Below are positions 1 through 8,115 of a stretch of 64,000 nt of DNA, piece by piece (positions within the stretch are counted from its first letter, which is position 1; the number at the start of each line of letters is the position of its first letter). The translations under genes and the position numbers were made by a program. Under the pieces are notes generated by a model that did not search any database, was not told the DNA's origin, and worked only from the letters and a program-made list of their open reading frames with translations. Origin of the DNA: Effrenium voratum (taxonomy: Eukaryota > Sar > Dinophyceae > Suessiales > Symbiodiniaceae); NCBI GenBank assembly GCA_963377175.1, contig CAUJNA010001522.1, positions 1 through 64,000 of the forward strand. The letters are read 5' to 3'.

Positions 1-1
1 C

Positions 2-391
2 CAGGGGCAGCGGCCCAGCGTGAGCTTTGCAACCGATGAGCGCGCGAGGCTCTTCTGGGAGCGGGCCGAGACCGATCTGGTCGAGCAGCTGGCGGCCGCA
101 TCCGAGCGCGTCTTCGACGAGCTCACGCCCGAGGCTGTGCGCCAGCGGCTGCTGCCCTCTGTGAGGCAATCGCGCGGCGGCGATTGGATGCTGAAAGCCA
201 AGCTGCCGGCCCACGCGCGCTTCTGGAACGCCGGCGGCACGTTTGCGGACCGCCCCGCCGAGCTGGCTCACTGCGCCGCGCGCGTTAGGATGAGAGCTCG
301 CAGCTTGTGGTTGATGAGCGGCATGTGCGGGTTGAGCCTTGAGGTCACAGATCTGCGTGTGGAGCCACCTTCTCGAGAGTGCCCGCTGTGA
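2..391 (+). CDS. Uncharacterised protein, 5' end outside the window
   Basis: The frame is open from the window edge to TAA-class termination at 391. The first in-frame start-like codon is GTG at 20 and the first ATG is only at 188, so the true start is probably upstream of base 1. The visible product is about 130 residues, rich in Arg, Glu and Leu, with an amphipathic helical start and no recognised motif. It overlaps the next open frame (343-1050), which also lacks an early ATG and lies in a different frame. The simplest reading is one gene of about 340 residues broken by a single indel between 343 and 391. Its place just ahead of polymerase B suggests a viral gene, but no function can be assigned. 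Confidence 0.4.
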   Translation, partial: QGQRPSVSFATDERARLFWERAETDLVEQLAAASERVFDELTPEAVRQRLLPSVRQSRGGDWMLKAKLPAHARFWNAGGTFADRPAELAHCAARVRMRARSLWLMSGMCGLSLEVTDLRVEPPSRECPL

Positions 392-1050
392 TTTCTTCCG
401 ATGCCGCAGCCTTTTTTCGCTCAGTAGAAAAATTCAGAATTGCCACCTACGTCCTGGAGCGCCGCGAGCAGCTGAGGCCTGTGCTGAAGGCCGCCGTTGA
501 TGCCGAGGCGCTGAAGCGGGGAGCCCCTCGGGAGGAGGTGAGCCGCCTGCACGATGAGCTCGCTCGGGGAGCGCCCGTGCTGGAGCGGCTGATTGCAGAT
601 GGGCTCGCTGGCAGGTTCCCGGCGGAGGAGGTCGACATCCAGAACTGGAAGGAGATGCTGAAGCGGGCGCAAGCCCTGCAGCTTAAGCTTCGCAAGCGCT
701 TGAACCAGCGCGCGGCCCGCAGCGCAGCTCCCGCCATGGCCGAGGAGCGCCAGGAGGAGAGCTGGGCGCCGATGGAAGCGCTCCGCGAGAAGCGCGAGGC
801 CCTGAGGCAGCGCCGCATCCGCACGCGCGATGTCGCGACGCTGGCCCAGATCGAGAGGGAGCTCCTCGAGGTGGAGGAGCAGCTCGTCAGCAAGAAGATC
901 GCTGAGCGGCTGCCGGTCTCGCTGGCTGCCAAGAGCGCAACCCTCGCCGCCTTGGAGCGGCTTGAGAAGGCGCGCAAGGAGCTGGACGAGGCCTCCAGTG
1001 AGCTCCTCGCTGCGCTGAACCTGCAGGGCAGCGCCACCGACTCGCTGTGA
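343..1050 (+). CDS. Charged coiled-coil protein, possibly the 3' part of the preceding gene
   Basis: This frame is open from just after a TGA at 340-342 to the stop at 1050. Candidate starts are GTG at 379 or the first ATG at 655, which is unusual for a eukaryotic gene and supports fusion with the preceding frame. The product is dominated by Glu, Arg, Lys, Leu and Ala in long helical heptad-like stretches, mainly the segments encoded at 460-700 and 770-1010, so an elongated coiled-coil protein is expected. No family is recognised. It is co-directional with polymerase B, which begins 122 bases later beyond an AT-rich gap. Confidence 0.45.
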   Translation, partial: GHRSACGATFSRVPAVISSDAAAFFRSVEKFRIATYVLERREQLRPVLKAAVDAEALKRGAPREEVSRLHDELARGAPVLERLIADGLAGRFPAEEVDIQNWKEMLKRAQALQLKLRKRLNQRAARSAAPAMAEERQEESWAPMEALREKREALRQRRIRTRDVATLAQIERELLEVEEQLVSKKIAERLPVSLAAKSATLAALERLEKARKELDEASSELLAALNLQGSATDSL

Positions 1051-1099
1051 GTGATCCGGGATAGAACAGAAGCCAGGACATACAGAAAAAAAGAAGCAC

Positions 1100-1171
1100 C
1101 CGTCCGACCGACTGAATATTTTATTATTTTTCTATGGAAAGCAATTTATTCGGCTCAAACCAATTCGCGCC
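1100..1171 (+). promoter_or_regulatory. AT-rich putative promoter of polymerase B
   Basis: The gap between the preceding gene and the polymerase ATG at 1172 contains a run of A and T at 1114-1134 (TATTTTATTATTTTTC) in otherwise very GC-rich sequence. An A/T block just upstream of the replication gene is what a viral promoter would look like. No specific factor site is recognised. Confidence 0.3.
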
Positions 1172-4100
1172 ATGACCTCCGAGCTGTCTGATCTCATCTG
1201 GGGCCGCCTGGGCCTCGCCGCCGTCCGGGCGGTGCCTCTGGAGGAGCCGCGCGCTCCCAGCGCCGAGGCCGCTGTGACAGAGCTGCGCCCGCGCGGGGCC
1301 GCTTGGACCCGCGAGCTGCGGCTGCGCCCTCTTCCTGGGCAGCAGGTCTTCACCATCGACGCCATGCGGCTGCTGGTGGACCGGCTCCAAGACCTGCTGG
1401 CGATTCGGCTGCCCTTCCTCGCGAAGGTCAGCTTCCAGATCCTGCTGACGCGCCCGGCTGCGAACGATGAGGACGAGGACCGGGTGGAGCTCACGCACTA
1501 CTTCCTCAGGCTGGCGCCGTGGATCGTGAGGCCCGCGTCTCCGTCGGCCCGCGCCGGAACCATGATGGCGGCCATCAGGGCGTAGTTCGAGGTGGCGCTC
1601 GAGCGCTCCCGCTTCCCCGAGTCCGACTGGACCGTCGTGGGCATCACGGCGGCGTATCTGCTGACCGCGCCCTCGCAGCTGCTGGCCGACATGCCCGCGC
1701 CCCCGCCGCCCAACGAGGCGGGAGGCTGCTGGAAGGAGCTGCCCGAGACCCTGGCCAAGAAGAAGGCCATCTGGAACCCTCAGAACAAGGACCACCGCTG
1801 CTTCATGTGGTGCGTCCTCGCCCACTGCCTCGGGGTCGAAGGGCTCAACAAGCACCAGCGGTCAAAGGCCACAAGCTGCTCGGGCTCCTTCTACTACCCC
1901 GAGCTGGCCGGCCGCCGAGGACCGCGCCCCCCGGGATGGCAGCCCGCTCTGGCCGACGCGGGGGTGGACTTCTCTGGCCTGCCGACGGACCGCCCCGTGA
2001 ACTTCGACGACATCGAGGCCTTCGAGCTCCGCAACGCCGGGCGGGTGGAGGTCTTCGTCTTCATGTGGCAGCAGACCCTGTGGACGGACGGGCTGGAGTA
2101 CTACCACGTCCTCCAGCAGCGCGCCCCGAGCGGCACGGGCGTCGTCCGGCACACCGTGCTGCTTCTCCTGCACAGCGGCCACTCCAGCCTGATCCACAAC
2201 TTCCAGGCGCTGGTCAGCAGGCGGGGGCTGACCCTGGGAGCCACGCCCACCAACACCGGCGGCTGCGCGGAGTACAAGTGCCCGAGGTGCATGGCCCGCT
2301 TCGCCAAGAAGGCCTCCTGGCAGCGGCACCGCGCCACCCAGTGCTATCGAGAGATAGCCGAGCGCACTCGAAAAGTGCCGCTGCCCGGGCCCGAGAAGAG
2401 CCTGCTGCGCTACAGGGGCAAGGCCTCCGCAGAGCTCGCGCCCCTGACGTGCTACGCGGACCTCGAGGTCCACAGCACGCCCGCCCCGACGGTCCACGTA
2501 GCGCAGCAGCAGCCGGCGCGCCAGACCGTCGCGGCTTCTTCCTGCTACGTCGCCGTCGGGCGCTGCGGCTACGTGCCACCCGAGGAGCTGAGGCTGAAGC
2601 TCACGCACCACGAGCGGGACAGCGACAAGTACCACGCAGTCCGCGCCATGCTGGACGACCTTCTCAAGCTGGCCGACCACTACCTCACCTGGAGACGCCG
2701 AACTCGGCCCGTCAGCATGACCCGGCGGGAGGAGCTGGAGCACAGGGCCGCCACTCACTGTAGGGAGTGCCTCGCGTCCTTCGAGACCGCCGAGAAGAAG
2801 CTCCACCACTGCCACGGCACCGGGCAGTATCTCGGGGCGCTGTGCCACTCCTGCAACATCGCGGCCCAGACGCCCAAGACCATCCCAGTGGTCTTTCACA
2901 ACGGGGGCGGCTACGACTTCCACTTCCTGCTGCGCTACATCGCCACGATGGGCTCTCCCGTCAGCAGCCGCGCGAAGAGCTCGGCGAGGACAGCGACAAC
3001 GAGGGCAGCGAGAGCGAGGCAGAAGGCAGCGGCAGCGAGCCCGAGAGGCCCATGGCCATGGCCAAGGCCGCGCCAAAGGCCGCACCAAAGCCCAAGGCCA
3101 AGGCCAAGGCCGCGCCAAGGCCCCTCAGCGGCTGGTGCGCCCCGCAGGCCGCGATCAAGGAGGGCGACTACAGCCACCTCTGCCTCCGAGTCCTCTGCAA
3201 GTCGGGCGAGAAGTGCCTGCAGATGAGCTGGGGCCCGCTGAGGTTCGTGGACAGCATGAACGTCGTCCCCACGAGCCTGGCCAGCATGATCGACGACCTC
3301 AGGGCCTGCACCCACAAGCAGCTGCCGGAGCTCTTCCCGCTGATGGCCTCGCTTCACCCCGAGCTGCAGCTGCGCACGCCGACGGACTCTCCGCCCCAAA
3401 GACGGCCTCTCAAACATGCGGCGGACGCACTGCGACCTGGAGCAGGCGTGGGACTGCGTCCTGCGCAAGCTGCCCATGCCCTTCGAGCACTTCTGCGGCG
3501 CCGAGGCGTGGGAGATGCCCGCGGTGTGGGAGCAGCACTGCTACGACAGCGTGCTGGCGGGGAAGGCGGTGAGCGCAGAGGACCACCGGCTGGCCGTGAA
3601 CACCGCCAACGTCATGGGGTGGGAGACCTGCCGCGAGTTCCACGACTGCTACCTCCACACCGACGTCCTGGCCCTGGCGGACGTGATGGAGAGCTACCGG
3701 GACTCCTTCCGGGCGCAGTCGGGTCTCGACCCCATCCACTACGTCACGCTGCCCGGGGCCGCCTGGGACGCCATGCTGCGGCACTCGGCCCGCGAGACGC
3801 CCATTCACCTCATCACCGACGATCAGGCCTACAGGGACGTGCGGGCCTCCGTCATGGGCGGGCTGAGCTGCATCTTCCAGCCCTTCGCTCAAGCCAACAA
3901 CCCCGAGCTGGGCGAGGAGGACTACAACCCCGAGGATCCCGTCAGCTGGATCTCGTACTTGGACTTCAACGCCATGTACCCGGCCGCAATGACGCTGCCC
4001 ATGCCCAACGGCCCCTGCGTGGCGGTCGCCCTGCCGGAAGACAACGCGGCGAGGCTGAGCTGGCTGCACGAGACGTGCCTCTCGAGCCTGACCTGGGAGT

Positions 4101-5515
4101 CCGACGCCGAGGAGGTGAGCTACCTGCTCCTCGTGGACTACGACTTCCCCCCGGAGCTGCACGACCACTTGGACTGGGCTCCCCCCGCGCGCATGAAGGT
4201 CGGGAAGGGCCTGTACGGGCCGCACACCGCGGACATGGCGGAGCGCCTCGGCCTCTCCCCGTCGCCCTGCGAGAAGCTAGTGCCCTTCCTCGGCATGCAC
4301 GTGGAGGAGGGCGTGGACGGCAAGCGGCTCAAGTTCCTGCGGGACGTGCTGGGCGCCAGGGTCTGGAGGCTGCACAGGGCCTACCGCTTCGCATGCAGCC
4401 CCTTCATGGCGGGCTTCATGGAGCTCAAGCACAGCGAGCGGAGGCAGCTCAAGACGGCGGGGAGCGTGGTCGCCGAGAAGGTGGTGAAGCTCACCCAGAA
4501 CGCCATCTTCGGCCGCTGCTGCATGAACCCCGACAAGTTCAGGAACACGAACGCCTACGTGGACCCGGCCAAGTTCGAGCGGGCCGTGGGCAAGAGCTCC
4601 GTGACGAACTTCGAGCTCGAGATCAACGACTCGGAGGGGTTCAGCTCCGTGACGAACTTCGAGCTCCAGATCAACGACTCGGAGGGGTTCCTGGCCTTCG
4701 TGGAGACGCTCAAGACGGACCGCAGCAAGGCCTGCATGAGCGTGCCCACCCAAGTCGGCGCCCGCACGCTGCAGCTCTCCAAGCTCAAGATGGAGAAGGC
4801 CTACTACCTCCACATGAGGAGGCTCTTCCCGAAGATGAGGCTGCTCTTCACGGACACCGACTCCGTGATGGTGCAGATCTTCGAGCTGCAGGACCCGCTC
4901 CACGCCATGGCCGAGGCGAACCTGAACGGCGCCGCCCTCTTCAACGTGGCCGGCAAGTCCAAGGACCCCGAGAGGGACCTGAGCGCGCTCTCTGCAGCGG
5001 CGCGCGCCAAGGCCATCGAGGTGATGGGCCAGCTGGGCACGCTCGGCGACGAGACCTTCCCCGCCAGGATCCTGGAGTACGTGGGCCTGCGCTCCAAGAT
5101 GTACAGCATCCTCACGGTCCAGCCCGACGGCGCGCGCAAGGAGAAGCGCAAGATCAAGGGCGTGCCCAAGAAGGCGGTGACCAACGTCCGGCATCTCGAG
5201 TACAGGGAGGTGCTGGAGGAAGGCAGCGAGCGCAGGGCGACCTTCGCGCAGCTGCGCAGCCGCGCGCACGAGATCGCCGTGGAGACAGTCGAGAAGAAGT
5301 CCCTCTCGCCCTTCAACGACAAGGTCTACGGCCTCGACGCTCACAACTCGCGGCCGCTGGGGCACTGGCGCAACCTGGAGCAGCTGCGGATGCTGGGCGC
5401 TTACGCTCCGCCAGGCTCTGCGCCCTTCAACCTCGTGATGGAGTTCCTCGTGGGGCCCCCGCCTCTGGGGCCCGCTCCGACACTGCCGCTGCGGCTGAGC
5501 CGCTGCTGGGCGTAG
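1172..5515 (+). CDS. Protein-primed family B DNA polymerase (Polinton/Maverick type), frame-broken
   Basis: This would be the replicase of the integrated virus, copying linear DNA from a terminal-protein primer. In order I see: an N-terminal region typical of Polinton polymerases (KKAIWNPQNKDHRCFMWCVL, about 1760-1820); a C2-HC zinc finger (YKCPRCMARF, 2270-2340); exonuclease motif I (CYADLEV, about 2450); a Cys/His-rich module (CRECLASF...HHCHGTG...LCHSCN, 2755-2860); exonuclease II (FHNGGGYDFHFLL, about 2900); exonuclease III (YLHTDVLALADV, about 3650); palm A (YLDFNAMYP, about 3957); palm B (KLTQNAIFG, about 4490); and palm C (FTDTDSV, about 4850). The ATG at 1172 is the only good start. 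An in-frame TAG lies at 1583-1585. The frame shifts near 2950 and shifts back near 3400, around a Lys/Ala/Pro low-complexity insert. A 48-base in-frame duplication lies at about 4600-4695. Either it is recently dead or the indels are assembly errors. The active-site residues are all present. Confidence 0.85.
4599..4694 (+). repeat. 48-base in-frame tandem duplication inside polymerase B
   Basis: Two near-identical 48-base units encode SSVTNFELEINDSEGF and SSVTNFELQINDSEGF in direct succession. They sit between palm motifs B and C, in the fingers/palm region. The duplication keeps the frame and adds 16 residues. Only one codon differs, so it is recent. Confidence 0.85.
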
Positions 5516-5539
5516 ACTGTCGGAACCTGAAAAAAGAAA

Positions 5540-5622
5540 GATCCCGAGCTCTCGTTTTCTCGTCTTCTCGCTTTCTCGCTTTTATGATTTCGAACCGCCG
5601 CAGCGAGGCATTGCTGCTCAAT
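5540..5622 (+). promoter_or_regulatory. Conserved leader of the coiled-coil gene triplet (copy 1)
   Basis: A block containing CGCAGCGAGGCATTGCTGCT lies directly before the ATG at 5623. It recurs before the second gene (ending 6113) and the third (ending 6571) with few changes. Upstream of copies 1 and 2 is also an A-run followed by GATCCCGAG and TCTCGTTTTCTCGCTTTC. Because the third copy has no ATG in this block, it is better read as shared promoter/5' untranslated sequence than as coding. Confidence 0.5.
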
Positions 5623-6033
5623 ATGACTTCCTCAGCGGCCTTCCGATGCGTGCAGGCATGGCTCCTGGAGAAGCCCGCTGCGTGGGCGGACGAGGACGCT
5701 CCCTGCCTTGCGGCTGCTCTGATGGCCCAGCGGCCTCCCTGCGACATGCAACGCAAGCGGCCCCGCGAGGACGCGCTGCTCGAGGCCGAGCGCTCGCACC
5801 AGCGGGCTCGCATCGCGGCCCTCGATGGGGAGCTCCTCGTCGAAACGCTGCGCGGCATGGAGCTGGAGCGCGAGAACAGAAATCTCCGCCGGCGGGTGGG
5901 CGGCCTCAACGATATCATCGACAGAGATCGCGAGCGAGCCAGGGAGCGCATTGAAGAGGTGGAGCACAGCAACCGAATTCTCCGCCAGCAGGTGGCGCAG
6001 CTCAGTAGGATCCTTGCGCAAGCGTACAGATGA
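5623..6033 (+). CDS. Small coiled-coil protein, paralogue 1 of 3
   Basis: A 136-residue protein starting MTSSAAFRCVQAWLLEKPAA. The first 50 residues form a compact conserved domain shared with the two genes downstream. A basic linker (KRPREDALLEAERSHQR) follows, and then a leucine-zipper-like helix rich in Glu, Arg and Leu (about residues 65-135). The ATG at 5623 is chosen because MTSS is the start conserved in all three copies; an in-frame ATG at 5584 would add 13 residues. The layout (small domain, KRPR-type basic patch, zipper) suits a DNA-binding dimer or a virion scaffold, but no family is recognised. It is co-directional with polymerase B, 107 bases downstream of its stop. Confidence 0.6.
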   Translation: MTSSAAFRCVQAWLLEKPAAWADEDAPCLAAALMAQRPPCDMQRKRPREDALLEAERSHQRARIAALDGELLVETLRGMELERENRNLRRRVGGLNDIIDRDRERARERIEEVEHSNRILRQQVAQLSRILAQAYR

Positions 6034-6113
6034 AAAAAAAGATCCCGAGGTCTCGTTTTCTCGCTTTCTTAATGATTTCGAACCGCCGCAGCGAAGCATT
6101 GCTGCTCAAAGAG

Positions 6114-6484
6114 ATGACTTCCTCTGAGGCCTTCCGGTGCGTGCAGGCATGGCTCCTGGAGAAGCCCGCCGTGTGGGCGGAGGCGGACGTTGCCAGCCTT
6201 GCGGCCGCTCTGATGGCCCAGCGGCCTCCCGCGCGGGCTCGCGAGGATGCGCTGCTCCAGCCGAGCGCCTGCACCACCGGCTCCGCATCGCTGGCCTGCG
6301 CGGGCAGCTGGAGCGCAGCTACGAGCTCGGCGAGCGAGATCTAGCGCTGCTGCAGACGGAGCGGCATTATGCTTCTCTGCTTGAGGATGAAGTCCACCGT
6401 GAGACTTTGCGCCGTGAGGCGCTGGAGCGCCGCGTCGAGATCCTCGAGGAAGAGAACAGAAATCTTCGTAGGCGGACGCACTGA
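6114..6484 (+). pseudogene. Small coiled-coil protein, paralogue 2 of 3, frameshifted
   Basis: It begins MTSSEAFRCVQAWLLEKPAV and follows paralogue 1 through the conserved domain. It has lost one base near 6258, where paralogue 1 reads CTCGAGGCCGAGCGC and this copy reads CTCCAGCCGAGCGC. After that indel the zipper helix continues in another frame to the stop at 6484 (ending EEENRNLRRRTH). Corrected, it would be about 123 residues. It is either a pseudogene or a consensus error, lying between two readable paralogues in the same direction. Confidence 0.55.
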
Positions 6485-6571
6485 CGAGCTAGAAAAAAGA
6501 AGCCCGCCAACTGCTCGAATGGTCCCAAATGCTTGATCACTCGCCGCAGCGAAGCATTGCTGCTCAAAGAG

Positions 6572-7069
6572 ATGACTTCCTCCAAGGCCTTCCGATGCGT
6601 GCAGGCATGGCTTCTGGAAAAGCCTGCCGCGTGGGCGGACGAGGACGCACCCTGCCTTGCGGCTGCTCTGATGACCCAGCGGCCTTCCACCAAGCGGCCT
6701 CGCGAAGACGCGCTGCTCGAGGCCGAGCGCTCGCACCAGCGCTGCCGCATCGAGCTCCTCGAGGAGCAGCTGCTCGGCGAGGAAGCGGAAGTCCGACGCC
6801 TCGAGGAGCAATGCTTCGCTGCGAGCACGGATCTGGAGGAAATCATGAGCGAGGTGAGCCACGTCTCTGCGGCTCTTCAAGCGCCGGCCACGCGCTCCCA
6901 GCGGGCAGAGCTTGCCCTGCGCTGGTTTGAGGCTCATGATACGTGGAGCGGAAGGTGGGACGCGTGGGACGCGGTCCTAGATCATGGGGGCCCGCCCGAG
7001 CCCCCGGCCCGGCCCGACGTGAAGAAGCTCGTCAGTGAGTGGCGGGCGGAGCTGTCGGAGACGTCGTAG
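6572..7069 (+). CDS. Small coiled-coil protein, paralogue 3 of 3
   Basis: A 165-residue protein starting MTSSKAFRCVQAWLLEKPAA, with the same domain, basic KRPREDALLEAERSHQR patch and acidic/Leu-rich helix. It then has an extra C-terminal region of about 70 residues containing Trp-rich sequence (WSGRWDAWDAV) and a Pro-rich turn not found in the other two. An ATG at 6529 is out of frame, so 6572 is the start. It is convergent with the integrase, whose stop lies 37 bases away. The extra tail suggests it has diverged in function from copies 1 and 2. Confidence 0.6.
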   Translation: MTSSKAFRCVQAWLLEKPAAWADEDAPCLAAALMTQRPSTKRPREDALLEAERSHQRCRIELLEEQLLGEEAEVRRLEEQCFAASTDLEEIMSEVSHVSAALQAPATRSQRAELALRWFEAHDTWSGRWDAWDAVLDHGGPPEPPARPDVKKLVSEWRAELSETS

Positions 7070-7105
7070 AGACGTAGAGTAGAGATCGTAGAGGCACAGA
7101 GAGCA

Positions 7106-8110
7106 TCAAAAAGGAGGTGGGAGCCTGGGGCCTCTCTGTAGCCTCCGCTGGCGGGATTGCACCTCCAACCCCCGCGGTTCGGGAGCTGAGTTTTCGGGGA
7201 CTTTTCGAAGATCCCTGTGCACCACCTTTTCCGGCCACCCCTCCAAGCCAAACCTTGCCCCCATCTCCCCGCTCTCGGCGGAGACAACCCGGTATACCTT
7301 TTCGCTCCAGGCTATCTCGTTGACCCTGTAGGAGCCCCTGCTTTCGATCGGCTTAACCCTGATCCGAACCATATCCCCGACCTTGATTTCCGGGCGGGTC
7401 ACCTTGTGCTTGGCCCTGCGTTCGATGTTGCGCAGAGCAATCTCTGCCATTTCGGGGTCAGAGTAGGCGAGGGTCGGCGCCACCTGCGTGGTAGCGTGCT
7501 TCCTCCCGTTGATTTGGCTCAAGATGTCGGCCAGCATGAGGTGCCACTGCCCCCGCCGGCCCGCTCCGGCTGCTATGCGGCGCAACATGGCCTCCGTGAT
7601 GGTGCGGATGGTGCGCTCCGCGAAGTAGGCGTGGCCCCTGGTCACCTGCTTCTCGATGTCCCAGAAATCCATCAGCTCCTTGAACTCCCTCTTGAACTCG
7701 GAGCCGTCGTCGGAGTACACGTTGGCCGGCGCCCCCAGGGCTTGGAAGACCTTCTTCATGCCCGCCGCGGTGGTGCTCGCGAGACGGTCCTTCAGCGGCT
7801 CCGCGGCCACTTTCTTGGTGAGCGCGTCGATGGCCACCAGCATGAAGGGGTAGGGCTTGCCGCCGAAGGCCCTCATGTCGGCCAGGTCCACCTGCAGCTG
7901 GTACATGGGCTCCAGAGGCACGAAGCTGTTGTAGCCTCTCTGCGGCCGGTCCTGGTTCACCCGGAGGCCGTCCAGAAACGCCTTCACCTCCCCTCTGGAG
8001 ATGCAGGGGTCGCGCACCTGGGCCTGCTGCAGCGTCTGCGCTATGCTGCCGAAACCGGTGCGGGGATCCTCGTAGACGGCCTTGATGGTTCGCCTGCGGG
8101 CGTCGGCCAT
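7106..8110 (-). CDS. Retrovirus-like DDE integrase (Polinton type)
   Basis: A 334-residue intact frame starting MADARRRTIKAVYEDP at 8110, six bases after the fibre gene's stop. It would catalyse strand transfer of the viral DNA ends into chromosomal DNA. Visible motifs: an N-terminal helical region; the rve core with catalytic Asp in LQVDLADM (about residue 95); second Asp in VYSDDGSEF (about 165); and Glu in YFAERTIRT, 30 residues later. A basic C-terminal SH3/chromo-like module follows (KVGDMVRIR ... VHRDLRKVP). I do not see the classic HHCC finger at the N-terminus. The short fibre-integrase gap suggests one transcription unit. This is the intact partner of the unrelated integrase at 19.3-20.4 kb, which also follows a fibre gene. 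Confidence 0.85.
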   Translation of the reverse strand: MADARRRTIKAVYEDPRTGFGSIAQTLQQAQVRDPCISRGEVKAFLDGLRVNQDRPQRGYNSFVPLEPMYQLQVDLADMRAFGGKPYPFMLVAIDALTKKVAAEPLKDRLASTTAAGMKKVFQALGAPANVYSDDGSEFKREFKELMDFWDIEKQVTRGHAYFAERTIRTITEAMLRRIAAGAGRRGQWHLMLADILSQINGRKHATTQVAPTLAYSDPEMAEIALRNIERRAKHKVTRPEIKVGDMVRIRVKPIESRGSYRVNEIAWSEKVYRVVSAESGEMGARFGLEGWPEKVVHRDLRKVPENSAPEPRGLEVQSRQRRLQRGPRLPPPF

Positions 8111-8115
8111 GTTTC

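Noticed and set aside
20..391. Complete gene starting at base 20
   Set aside because: The codon at 20 is GTG and the frame stays open to the window edge, so the start is probably outside.
1862..3118. 418-codon minus-strand frame opposite polymerase B, and similar long antisense frames at 4277-5365 and 9116-11008
   Set aside because: GC-rich third positions keep the opposite strand open. The translations are Arg/Ala/Gly-biased with no motif, and the plus or true strand holds clear domains.
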